Source of the DNA: Pseudobutyrivibrio sp.
Lineage (GTDB): Bacteria; Bacillota; Clostridia; Lachnospirales; Lachnospiraceae
Direction of reading: 5' to 3'
Assembly: GCF_015057185.1 (NCBI RefSeq)
Contig: NZ_SVEV01000011.1
Location: forward strand, 1 to 64,000
Length of the DNA stretch: 64,000 bases
In this document: positions 51,381-59,186 of the stretch, in pieces
Layout of the letters: each line of letters opens with the position of its first letter
Position numbering within the stretch: position 1 is the stretch's first letter
The notes under the pieces: model-generated
What the model saw: the letters and a program-made list of their open reading frames with translations, nothing else
Database searches by the model: none
Told to the model about the DNA's origin: nothing
Position numbers and translations under genes: made by a program

Positions 51381-52865
51381 ATGACAAACATGCCAAATGT
51401 AAAAATTGGTGTAGTAGCAGTTTCTCGTGACTGCTTCCCAGAAAGCTTATCTGTAGACAGAAGAAAGGCGCTCATCGAAGCATATACAAAGAAGTATGGT
51501 TCAGAGCATATCTATGAGTGTCCTGTATGTATAGTAGAAAGTGAAATTCATATGGTACAGGCTCTTGAGGATATCAAGAAGGCTGGATGTAATGCACTTT
51601 GTGTATATCTTGGAAACTTTGGTCCAGAAATCTCTGAGACACTTCTTGCAAAGCACTTTGATGGACCTAAGATGTTCTGTGCAGCAGCAGAGGAGACAGG
51701 CAATAGCTTATTAGATGGTAGAGGAGATGCTTACTGCGGTATGCTTAATGCATCTTACAACCTTCAGCTTAGAAATGTTAAGGCATATATCCCTGAGTAT
51801 CCAGTCGGTGATGCTGAGGATTGCGCTGACATGATTCATGACTTTGAGCCAATCGCTCGTGCAGTTATCGCACTTTCAGATTTAAAGATTATCAGCTTTG
51901 GTCCACGTCCAATGAACTTCCTTGCTTGTAATGCACCAATCAAGCAGCTCTACAACCTTGGTGTTGAAATTGAAGAGAACTCAGAGCTTGATCTTTTCGA
52001 AGCATTCAACAAGCACGCTGGTGATAGCCGTATTCCAGAGGTTGTTGCAGATATGGAGAAGGAGCTTGGCGCTGGAAATAAGAAGCCAGAGGTTCTTGAA
52101 AAGCTTGCTCAGTATGAGCTTACACTTAAGGATTGGGTAAGAGATCACAAGGGATATCGTAAATACGTAGCAATCGCTGGTAAGTGCTGGCCTGCATTCC
52201 AGACACAGTTTGGTTTCGTTCCTTGTTATGTAAACTCTCGTCTTACAGGTGAAGGAATCCCTGTATCATGTGAGGTTGATATCTACGGATGTCTTTCAGA
52301 GTTCATCGGTACAGTTGTATCAGAGGATGTTGTAACACTTCTTGACATCAACAACTCAGTACCAAAGGATATGTACAATGAGGAAATCAAGGGTAAGACA
52401 AATTACACACTTGAGGATACATTCATGGGATTCCATTGCGGAAATACATGCTCTAGAAAGCTTGCATTCTGCGAGATGAGAAACCAGAAGATTATGGCAC
52501 GTACTCTTCCTGTAGAGGTTACAAACGGAACACTTGAAGGTGATATCGCTCCAGGTGAAATCACATTCTACAGACTTCAGTCTACAGCTGACAACAAGCT
52601 TCGTGCTTACATTGCACAGGGTGAAGTTCTTGATGTTCGAACAAAGTCATTTGGTTCAATCGGTGTATTTGCAATTCCTGAGATGGGTAGATTCTATCGT
52701 CACTGGTTAATCGAGAAGGGATTCCCACATCACGGAGCTGTTGCATTTGGTCACTACGGAAAGTCACTCTTCGAAGTGTTCAAGTACATCGGAGTGGACG
52801 TAGACGAAATCGGATACAACCAGCCTGCAGGCGTACGTTACCCTACAGAGAATCCTTGGAGATAA
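51381..52865 (+). CDS. L-fucose/arabinose-isomerase-family sugar isomerase
   Basis: The 494-residue protein fits the FucI/AraA fold: an N-terminal Rossmann-like segment (VKIGVVAVSRDCFPESL), middle (ISFGPRPMNFLACNAPIKQLYNLGVEIEENSELDLFEAF), KCWPAFQTQFGFVPCYVNSRLTGEGIPVSCEVDIYG with Glu, and a C-terminal GFHCGNTCSRKL with His. Metal-binding Glu, Asp and His are plausible. It probably isomerises an aldose to a ketose for the xylulokinase gene downstream. AAGGAGGG precedes the ATG. The exact sugar is not known. Confidence 0.8.
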   Translation: MTNMPNVKIGVVAVSRDCFPESLSVDRRKALIEAYTKKYGSEHIYECPVCIVESEIHMVQALEDIKKAGCNALCVYLGNFGPEISETLLAKHFDGPKMFCAAAEETGNSLLDGRGDAYCGMLNASYNLQLRNVKAYIPEYPVGDAEDCADMIHDFEPIARAVIALSDLKIISFGPRPMNFLACNAPIKQLYNLGVEIEENSELDLFEAFNKHAGDSRIPEVVADMEKELGAGNKKPEVLEKLAQYELTLKDWVRDHKGYRKYVAIAGKCWPAFQTQFGFVPCYVNSRLTGEGIPVSCEVDIYGCLSEFIGTVVSEDVVTLLDINNSVPKDMYNEEIKGKTNYTLEDTFMGFHCGNTCSRKLAFCEMRNQKIMARTLPVEVTNGTLEGDIAPGEITFYRLQSTADNKLRAYIAQGEVLDVRTKSFGSIGVFAIPEMGRFYRHWLIEKGFPHHGAVAFGHYGKSLFEVFKYIGVDVDEIGYNQPAGVRYPTENPWR

Positions 52866-52877
52866 TTTAAACTGAGT

Positions 52878-53069
52878 AGTGACTGACGTGTAGTTTTTCA
52901 TGCTCCCGCAGGGCACCCCTCGTACTCGAGCTAGGCAACTTTCCGCTATGCGGCGCCCTCCTAGCTCGGTACGATACTGTCTCCGTTTCACTACGGTCGG
53001 TGCTTAACAAAGGTCCACAGGACCTTTAGCACCCCTGCTCGCGCTTGCCAAGACTTTGAGTCAGTCACT
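52878..53069. other. GC-rich multibranched structured element between isomerase and xylB
   Basis: Nested stems close a 192-base element: 52878-52887 with 53060-53069 (AGTGACTGAC/GTCAGTCACT); 52908-52913 with 53033-53038; 52922-52935 with 52960-52972 (GAGCTAGG/CCTAGCTC), containing CCGC/GCGG; CCGT/ACGG at 52983-52996; and 53000-53016 with 53020-53032 (GTGCT and AAAGGTCC arms). The + strand end is followed by TTTTTATTT. It holds no supported ORF. It may be a structured RNA, an attenuator for xylB, or a genomic repeat. Confidence 0.7.
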
Positions 53070-53137
53070 TTTTATTTATACAAGATTATAGTAGATAACG
53101 CCTTGAGGCGTGGTTTTACGAAAAAGGAGAATGGAAA

Positions 53138-54595
53138 ATGTATTATATTGGTGTAGATCTTGGTACTTCCGCAGTAAAACTCCTTCTCATGGAAGGTAAC
53201 GGAAAAATCGAGAAAATCGTTTCAAAGGAATATGACCTTAGCTTTCCACATCCAGGTTGGTCTGAGCAGAAGCCAGAGGATTGGTGGACTCAGGTAATTG
53301 CAGGACTTAAGGAGCTCACTTCAGAGGTTGATAAGACAAAAGTTGCTGGTATTTCATTTGGTGGCCAGATGCATGGTCTTGTTACTCTTGATGCAGATGA
53401 TAATGTGATTCGCCCAGCAATTCTTTGGAATGATGGACGTACAGGAAAAGAGACAGATTATCTTAACACTGTAATAGGAAAAGATAAGTTGTCTCAGTAT
53501 ACAGCAAACATTGCATTTGCAGGATTTACAGCACCAAAGATTCTTTGGATGCAGGAAAATGAGCCAGGGCTTTGGGCAAAGGTTGCAAAGATTATGCTTC
53601 CAAAGGATTACATTGCTTATAAGCTTTCAGGAAGCTTCTGCACAGATTATTCTGATGCCAGCGGCATGCTTTTGCTGGATGTAAAGAATCGTTGTTGGAG
53701 CAAGGAAATGATGGATATTTGCCATGTTTCAGAAGCTCAGCTTCCAAAGCTTTATGAAAGCTACGAGGTAGTAGGCACAATCAAACCAGAGGTTGCATCA
53801 GAGCTTGGCTTTACTAATGATGTAAAGATTATCGCAGGCGCCGGCGATAACGCTGCAGCTGCTGTTGGTACAGGCACAGTTGGAGAGGGCAAATGTAACC
53901 TTTCAATCGGTACATCAGGTACAATCTTTATCTCTAGCAAGAACTTTACAGTAGACCCTGCAAATGCACTTCACTCATTTGACCATGCTGATGGTGGATA
54001 TCACCTTATGGGATGTATGCTTTCAGCAGCATCATGCAATAAGTGGTGGATGGATGAAATCCTTAAAACAAAGGATTACCCTGCAGAACAGGCTGGTATC
54101 AAAAATCTTGGAGAGAATCATGTATTTTACCTTCCATACCTTATGGGAGAACGTAGCCCACACAACAATCCTGATGCTCGTGCTATGTTCATCGGCATGT
54201 CTATGGATACAACACGTGAGGACATGACACAGGCAGTACTTGAAGGTGTTGCCTTTGGACTTCGTGATTCCCTTGAGGTAGCTCGTTCACAGGGCATCAA
54301 GATTGAGCGCTCTAAGATTTGCGGTGGTGGCGCTAAATCTCCATTATGGCAGCAGATTATAGCTTCTGTTATGAATCTTAAGCTTGATATTCTCGAGAAT
54401 GAGGAAGGACCAGGACTTGGTGGTGCTATACTTGCAGCAGTTGGTTGCGGAACGTACGCTTCCGTTGAGGAAGCGTGCCAGGCGATAGTACGAGTAAAGG
54501 AAACTATAGAGCCTGATCCAGAATTGATTCGTAAATACGAAGAGAGATATCAGGAATTTAAGAAGCTTTATCCTACAGTTAAATCATTATTCTAA
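53138..54595 (+). CDS. xylB: Xylulokinase
   Basis: The 485-residue FGGY kinase has the family start YYIGVDLGTSAVKLLLME, GISFGGQMHGLVTLD, ILWNDGRT, the DASGM substrate loop and the second ATP motif GAGDNAAAAVGTGTVGEG, ending with CGGGAKSPLWQQI. These fit XylB. It phosphorylates D-xylulose to xylulose 5-phosphate for the pentose phosphate pathway. AAAGGAGAATGG precedes the ATG. With the isomerase upstream it forms a catabolic pair, but no xylose isomerase of the XylA type is present. Confidence 0.93.
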   Translation: MYYIGVDLGTSAVKLLLMEGNGKIEKIVSKEYDLSFPHPGWSEQKPEDWWTQVIAGLKELTSEVDKTKVAGISFGGQMHGLVTLDADDNVIRPAILWNDGRTGKETDYLNTVIGKDKLSQYTANIAFAGFTAPKILWMQENEPGLWAKVAKIMLPKDYIAYKLSGSFCTDYSDASGMLLLDVKNRCWSKEMMDICHVSEAQLPKLYESYEVVGTIKPEVASELGFTNDVKIIAGAGDNAAAAVGTGTVGEGKCNLSIGTSGTIFISSKNFTVDPANALHSFDHADGGYHLMGCMLSAASCNKWWMDEILKTKDYPAEQAGIKNLGENHVFYLPYLMGERSPHNNPDARAMFIGMSMDTTREDMTQAVLEGVAFGLRDSLEVARSQGIKIERSKICGGGAKSPLWQQIIASVMNLKLDILENEEGPGLGGAILAAVGCGTYASVEEACQAIVRVKETIEPDPELIRKYEERYQEFKKLYPTVKSLF

Positions 54596-54650
54596 AAACA
54601 TTGGCCTGTAGCCGGTTTTTTAATTATCTGAAAAAATTTTAAAAATTGTA

Positions 54651-54701
54651 TTGACAACTTTAATACCCTAGTGTACTATTCATATAGTGCACTAGGGTAT
54701 T
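54651..54701 (+). promoter_or_regulatory. Promoter and 40-bp palindromic operator of the YtrA-ABC operon
   Basis: TTGACA (54651-54656) is 17 bases from TACTAT (54674-54679). Arms AATACCCTAGTG (54662-54673) and CACTAGGGTATT (54690-54701) are perfectly complementary, and ACTAT/ATAGT continue the dyad towards the centre. The dyad covers the -10 region. It is the expected site of the GntR regulator encoded immediately downstream. Confidence 0.85.
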
Positions 54702-54721
54702 GTTATTAAGAGGAGTTATAA

Positions 54722-55090
54722 ATGTTAAAGTATGAAACAAACGCGCCAATTTATTTGCAGGTTGTTGATGCAATAAAGCTTGACATTATCAATGGCAAGC
54801 TAAAAGCGGGAGACAAGCTACCATCAGGTCGTGATTTGGCGATTCAATACACTATAAATCCTAATACCGCCGCTAGGGTTTATCAGGAATTGGAACGTCA
54901 GGAAATATGCTTTACAAAACGAGGTATGGGTACCTTTGTCACAGAAGACCACCAAAAAATAATTGAGTGCAGAAAACAAATGGCTGATGAAACCTTGCAC
55001 AGGTTTTTAATTGGCCTAAAGGAGCTTGGAATAACCAAGGAAGAAGCAATTGAAATGATTAACGAAGCAAATGACATTTGCTTAATTTAG
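54722..55090 (+). CDS. GntR-family regulator, YtrA type
   Basis: The 122-residue protein has the GntR winged helix (PIYLQVVDAIKLDIINGKLKAGDKLPSGRDLAIQYTINPNTAARVYQELERQEICFTKRGMGTFV) and only a short C-terminal dimer segment. Small size and linkage to ABC genes define the YtrA subfamily. It probably represses its own operon through the 40-bp palindrome, with release on an unknown signal. AGAGGAG precedes the ATG. Confidence 0.92.
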   Translation: MLKYETNAPIYLQVVDAIKLDIINGKLKAGDKLPSGRDLAIQYTINPNTAARVYQELERQEICFTKRGMGTFVTEDHQKIIECRKQMADETLHRFLIGLKELGITKEEAIEMINEANDICLI

Positions 55091-55102
55091 GAGGATGATG
55101 AA

Positions 55103-55792
55103 ATGCTAGAGAGTGTTAATGTAACGAAAAAGTTTCTTAACAAAGTGGCAGTGGATAATGTATCTATGACTTTAGAGCCAGGACATATTTATGCACTACT
55201 TGGACCTAACGGAAGTGGTAAGACCACATGGATGAAAATGGTTGCAGGTCTTATCAAACCAACCAGCGGAGTAATTTTATACAAGGGGGCTCCTGTTAGT
55301 ATTGAGTCTCGTAAGGAAATTGCCTACATGTCTACTGAGCCATATTTTTATGATTGGATGACAGTTTTAGATGTTGGCAAATACTATCAGGATTTCTTTG
55401 GAGATTTCGATTTTAATAAATATGCTAGATTGATTGATCTGATGGAATTATCCATGGATTTAAAACTTAAAAACCTTTCTTCAGGTATGATGGCCAAGCT
55501 TAAAGTTGCTGCAACAATGGGACGTAACTCAAAAATCTACATGCTTGATGAACCTTTAAATGGAATTGATTTATTAGCACGCGACCAGGTTATGAAGGCT
55601 GTTCTCACAGAGACTTCTCCGGATAATATTCTTATTATTTCTAGTCATTTGGTAGAAGAACTTGAGTCAGTAGTAGATAGAGCCATTTTTATTAAGGAAG
55701 CAAAGCTACAGGGTATCTATGACTTGGAGCTTATGAGATCAGGCTCAGGAGTATCTATTGCAGACAAGTATCGTGAAGTATACGCTAGATAA
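55103..55792 (+). CDS. ABC transporter ATP-binding protein (YtrB-like)
   Basis: The 229-residue ATPase has Walker A GPNGSGKTT, a signature written as LSSGMMAK and Walker B IYMLDEPLNGID. The SGMMAK signature without the usual GGQ is typical of YtrB/EcsA-like drug or peptide exporters. It is encoded 12 bases after the regulator and 12 before the permease. It should power the membrane protein encoded at 55805. Confidence 0.9.
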   Translation: MLESVNVTKKFLNKVAVDNVSMTLEPGHIYALLGPNGSGKTTWMKMVAGLIKPTSGVILYKGAPVSIESRKEIAYMSTEPYFYDWMTVLDVGKYYQDFFGDFDFNKYARLIDLMELSMDLKLKNLSSGMMAKLKVAATMGRNSKIYMLDEPLNGIDLLARDQVMKAVLTETSPDNILIISSHLVEELESVVDRAIFIKEAKLQGIYDLELMRSGSGVSIADKYREVYAR

Positions 55793-55804
55793 GGGAGGTC
55801 AAAA

Positions 55805-56554
55805 ATGGGAAAGCTATTAAAATATGAATTTCGTAAAACACTTGGAATAAAAATGATTATTCTCGCAATAACAGCTGTTATTGAGGCATTTGTTTTAATT
55901 GGATTATACACAGAAAGTGAAGATACATTTGCAATTTCTACATGCATTTTAGTTTTAGAATCATTTGTAGCCATCATACTTATTGGTATCTATGGAATTA
56001 GATTACTACATAAGGATTTAAATACAAAACAAAGCTATATGCTTTTTATGACACCTAACAGCAGCTACAAGATTCTTGGATCAAAGGTTATCGAAAGCGG
56101 TGCATCTATCATAATTGGTGGATCCTTCTTCATCGCTCTTGGAGCGCTTGATGCAGTACTTATTTCAGCAAAATATGGTGAATTAGAAGAAATGTTTGAT
56201 GCATTGGGATACTTTTTCTCTGACTTAGTTAGACTTGATAGTGGTGTAGTAATAACTAGCCTCTTCTCAATGCTTGTTTCTTGGTTATTTGTAATCACAC
56301 TTGGATTCTTCGCAGAAGTAATTGCAGCTACATTATTAAATGGAAGAAAGCACAGCTCGATTCTCAGCTTTATTATCTTCATTGTAATCTTAATTGTAGT
56401 TAGCAATGTAGTTGCTAATGTTGCTCATCCAGGTAGTAGCTCTTCGTACATTTCTATATCATATAATATAATTAACATAGTAATCTACGCACTATTATCA
56501 TTAGTTATGTACTTTATAACAGCATGGATTATGGACAACAAGCTTTCAGTGTAG
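55805..56554 (+). CDS. ABC-2-type permease subunit
   Basis: The 249-residue protein has about six hydrophobic segments. The first 40 residues (LLKYEFRKTLGIKMIILAITAVIEAFVLIGLY) are the usual opening of ABC-2 permeases, and HKDLNTKQSYMLFMTPNSSYKILGSKVIE is a short cytoplasmic loop seen in such proteins. It forms the export channel with the ATPase. The substrate is unknown; YtrA-controlled systems often respond to cell-envelope-active compounds. Confidence 0.88.
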   Translation: MGKLLKYEFRKTLGIKMIILAITAVIEAFVLIGLYTESEDTFAISTCILVLESFVAIILIGIYGIRLLHKDLNTKQSYMLFMTPNSSYKILGSKVIESGASIIIGGSFFIALGALDAVLISAKYGELEEMFDALGYFFSDLVRLDSGVVITSLFSMLVSWLFVITLGFFAEVIAATLLNGRKHSSILSFIIFIVILIVVSNVVANVAHPGSSSSYISISYNIINIVIYALLSLVMYFITAWIMDNKLSV

Positions 56555-56620
56555 TTATCTAATGTTGTTATAAAATGTGAAAATATTGTTAAAAATCTGT
56601 GAATAATAACAATTGAATAT

Positions 56621-56677
56621 AACCTCTCTACTGTATATCATATAGACCGTTGTTTTTTGTGTGAAAGTAGAGAGGTT
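56621..56677 (+). promoter_or_regulatory. Hairpin that hides the ribosome binding site of the small membrane protein
   Basis: AACCTCTCTAC (56621-56631) is perfectly complementary to GTAGAGAGGTT (56667-56677), with a 35-base loop. The GAGAGG inside the 3' arm is the only ribosome binding site for the ATG at 56683. The 5' arm is thus an anti-Shine-Dalgarno sequence. It could regulate translation. Confidence 0.6.
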
Positions 56678-56682
56678 ATTTT

Positions 56683-56889
56683 ATGTTAAGCATTCTTATG
56701 TTAGTAGTTTTTAGTTTAGCAACATTATTTTTCATCGGTTTTATCGTAGAAAATGCAACTTATGCAAAGCGTTCTATTGCACTAGAAGATACAGCTTGCA
56801 TCATTAGAGCCGTAGGTGCCATCATCGTAAGCGTACTTGCAGTTACAGCCCTTTGGCTTCAGGCTTGTTACTACTTTTTCTTTGCATAA
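56683..56889 (+). CDS. Small membrane protein of unknown function
   Basis: The 68-residue protein has two hydrophobic helices (about 3-22 and 43-62) separated by a short polar stretch (ENATYAKRSIALEDTACIIRA). The start follows GAGAGG at seven bases. I recognise no family. It is followed by the inner terminator and the large inverted repeat. Its size, membrane character and hairpin-bound start could suit a small regulated membrane peptide; nothing shows its role. Confidence 0.6.
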   Translation: MLSILMLVVFSLATLFFIGFIVENATYAKRSIALEDTACIIRAVGAIIVSVLAVTALWLQACYYFFFA

Positions 56890-56904
56890 TAAATTGCTCT
56901 TAAG

Positions 56905-56929
56905 CGCTCCCTTTGTGGAGCGTTTTTTA
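56905..56929 (+). terminator. Terminator of the small membrane protein gene (left arm)
   Basis: CGCTCC pairs with GGAGCG, followed by TTTTTTA. Confidence 0.8.
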
Positions 56930-57090
56930 TTGCTTGCCATTTTGGTATATTGCCCACTCGGACCCCGCGTTCCACCATGGCCGCCACCCCTGCCCCCTGT
57001 AGACAAACACTTCACAAGAATATTTTGTTTTCCTAATATGCAAAGACTCGCATCTTTTATTAGCATGTGTCTTTCTCATGTCTGTGACTT

Positions 57091-57201
57091 CTTGTGGGCT
57101 GCTTTATGAAAAGCCCACAAGAACCTGGCTTTGCCAGGCAATATTTTCTTTCAGAAAATATTGGTCTATGTCCGGTTCATGATTTTCTGATGAAAATCAT
57201 G
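57091..57201. repeat. Array of four hairpins inserted in the left arm
   Basis: Four perfect hairpins follow one another: CTTGTGGGCT/AGCCCACAAG (57091-57121), CCTGGC/GCCAGG (57124-57138), AATATTTTCT/AGAAAATATT (57140-57162) and CATGATTTTC/GAAAATCATG (57178-57201). The right arm has only about 11 bases at this place, so roughly 124 bases are extra here. Confidence 0.7.
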
Positions 57202-57692
57202 GACCTGTACAATTTTGAAAAAAGTATTTTATGGGCGGACATCAAAAACTATATTTAGTACAACTCAGGCTCAGGGGGAATTGGGTGATTTGGGAGTGCG
57301 CTTAGAAAATTAAAAGCAGGATTATCAATATATTGGCATGCGCCGCTAGGACGGCGGCGCAAGTGCGACACGCGACACGATGTCGTATAAAGCACGGTGC
57401 CAATATATGATAATCCTGCTTTTTAAATTTTCTTAGCAAACGTACTATGAACCCGATTCCCCCTTGAGACCTGAGTTGTACCAATTAAAATAAACTAATA
57501 TATCCGCCCAGTAAAAATACATTTTTCAAAATAGTTCATCCATAGAAAGACACATGCGGGATGCTCCCTTTTGCATATTGGAAAACTAAAAATATTCGTG
57601 AAATTGTGTTTGTCTACAGGGGGGGCAGGGGTGGCGGCCATGGCTGGAAGTGGGGCCCGAGTGGGCAGGAAAATTAGAGGGCAAGCAATAAA

Positions 57693-57719
57693 AAAAGCAC
57701 CACAGAAAACTGTGATGCT
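57693..57719 (-). terminator. Terminator of tRNA-Glu (right arm)
   Basis: On the minus strand GCATCACAG pairs with CTGTGGTGC around TTTT, followed by TTTTTTT. It directly follows the tRNA-Glu 3' end. Confidence 0.85.
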
Positions 57720-57725
57720 TAAGAG

Positions 57726-57797
57726 CAGTTCCTAGCGGAATCGAACCGCTGTTTTCGCCGTGAGAGGGCGACGTCTTAACCGCTTGACCAAGGAACC
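57726..57797 (-). tRNA. tRNA-Glu (CTC)
   Basis: On the minus strand GGTTCCT pairs with AGGAACT (first pair G-U), discriminator G. The anticodon loop CTCTCAC gives anticodon CTC. T-loop GGTTCGATTCC. CCA is not encoded. The inverted repeat ends within the last bases of this gene. The 248 bases from here to glgC are AT-rich and hold a TTGACA-like box near 57935; I support nothing more in them. Confidence 0.93.
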
Positions 57798-58045
57798 ATG
57801 TGCTGTCTTGCCTCAGCGACGAGATAAATAATACTATGGCTAGACAGTTTCGTCAAGGGGATTTTTAAATTTTTTTTGGAAATTTGTATTTATTTCCATT
57901 TTGCACAAAATGTCTATTAATCTAAAACGTTTACGTTGACATTATAGCAGAAGTGTCGCAGAAAGTATTTTGTTTCGTTGCGGTTTTTAAGTAGAACATT
58001 TAGAATGAAAATAGGTATTTATTTATGTAAAAGGGAGGGATGTTT

Positions 58046-59185
58046 ATGGCTCAAACTAACATGCTAGCTATGATTCTGGCTGGTGGGCGAGGAAGTCGTC
58101 TACATGAGCTAACTAGTAAGGTGGCTAAGCCAGCAGTTTACTATGGAGGAAAGTATCGAATAATTGATTTTCCGTTAAGTAATTGCGCCAATTCGGGCAT
58201 TGATATAGTGGGAGTGCTTACACAGTATGAATCTGTACTGCTTAACAGTTATGTTGCAGCAGGTGGTCGTTGGGGTCTTGATACCAAAGACAGTGGTGTC
58301 TTTGTTCTTACACCTAGAGAGAAGGCTGACTCAGGTCTAGATGTCTACCGCGGAACAGCGGATGCAATTTCTCAGAATATCGATTTTATTGATTCCTATG
58401 ATCCGGAATATTTGCTTGTTTTATCAGGCGATCATATTTACAAAATGAATTATGATAAGATGCTCAGCTTCCATAAAGAAAATGGTGCTGACGCTACTAT
58501 TGCAGTTCGTAGTGTACCGATGAAAGAGGCTAGTCGTTTTGGAATTATGAATACAGACGATACTCGCCGAATTATCGAATTCGAAGAAAAACCAGAAAAG
58601 CCAAAGAGTAATCTTGCATCTATGGGTATCTATATTTTCAATTGGAAGACAATGAGAAAGATGCTTATCGAAGATATGAAGAATCCTGATTCTTCACATG
58701 ACTTTGGTAATGATATCATTCCGATTATGTTGGATGAGAAAAAGAAGCTCTATGCTTATGAGTTCTCAGGATATTGGAAGGATGTAGGAACAATTGATTC
58801 TCTCTGGGAGGCAAATATGGACCTTCTAGATGGAGATAATGAGCTAAATTTGGATGATACTTCTTGGAAGATTTATACAGAGGATAGTGGTATTGTGCCA
58901 CAGTATATCGCTTCATCTGCAAAAATTGATTGTGCTTATATTAATCAGGGCGCAGCAGTTGGTGGAGAAGTTTCTAGATCTGTTGTATTTACTAATTGTA
59001 AAATCGCACCAGGTGCAAAGGTAATCGATTCTGTTTTGATGCCGGGAGCTACTGTGTTAGAAGGAGCTACGGTTACTAGAGCAATTGTTGCAGCCAATGT
59101 TCGCATTGGCAAAAATGCAAAGGTTGGTGATAAAAAGAGCGAGGAAATCCTTCTCGTGTCAAAGAATGTAAAGGGGGAGGATTAG
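58046..59185 (+). CDS. glgC: Glucose-1-phosphate adenylyltransferase, catalytic subunit
   Basis: ATG 58046 is seven bases from GGGAGGG, against one base for 58040. The 379-residue protein has the nucleotidyl motif [62 protein letters not shown] and [12 protein letters not shown], followed by a left-handed beta-helix domain. It makes ADP-glucose for glycogen. The start lies in a run with glgD (one base gap). Confidence 0.97.
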   Translation: MAQTNMLAMILAGGRGSRLHELTSKVAKPAVYYGGKYRIIDFPLSNCANSGIDIVGVLTQYESVLLNSYVAAGGRWGLDTKDSGVFVLTPREKADSGLDVYRGTADAISQNIDFIDSYDPEYLLVLSGDHIYKMNYDKMLSFHKENGADATIAVRSVPMKEASRFGIMNTDDTRRIIEFEEKPEKPKSNLASMGIYIFNWKTMRKMLIEDMKNPDSSHDFGNDIIPIMLDEKKKLYAYEFSGYWKDVGTIDSLWEANMDLLDGDNELNLDDTSWKIYTEDSGIVPQYIASSAKIDCAYINQGAAVGGEVSRSVVFTNCKIAPGAKVIDSVLMPGATVLEGATVTRAIVAANVRIGKNAKVGDKKSEEILLVSKNVKGED

Positions 59186-59186
59186 T

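Larger units (their letters stand above)
56892..57730. repeat. Large imperfect inverted repeat (about 840 bp)
   Basis: Left arm (56892-57338) and right arm (57398-57730) are complementary in the same order. Matched blocks: 56892-56938/57684-57730; 56951-57010/57606-57667 (about 60 bp, including CATGGCCGCCACCCCTGCCCC); 57063-57076/57544-57557 (perfect 14); 57212-57239/57503-57532 (GGGCGGA/TCCGCCC); 57258-57281/57456-57481; 57302-57338/57398-57436. The centre (57339-57397) holds a GC-rich GCGCCGC/GCGGCGC hairpin. No convincing gene lies inside. Each outer end is a terminator facing inward. Confidence 0.85.

Noticed and set aside
52764..52991. A 75-residue minus-strand frame over the structured element
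   Set aside because: It overlaps the end of the isomerase gene and the hairpins, with no supported start.
54601..54624. Weak GGC/GCC hairpin and T-run after xylB as a terminator
   Set aside because: The stem is only about three to four pairs; I cannot support it.
56782..57109. Open frames of 90 (+) and 94 (-) residues in the left arm of the inverted repeat
   Set aside because: They overlap each other and the small membrane gene, have low-complexity Pro/Gly stretches from the GC-rich repeat, and lack ribosome binding sites.
57302..57484. A 60-residue minus-strand frame in the right part of the inverted repeat
   Set aside because: It crosses the central hairpin and matches no family; its codons reflect the palindrome.
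57918..57942. Possible CcpA cre-like site (AAACGTTT) ahead of glgC
   Set aside because: It misses the conserved TG and CA ends of the cre consensus, so support is too weak.
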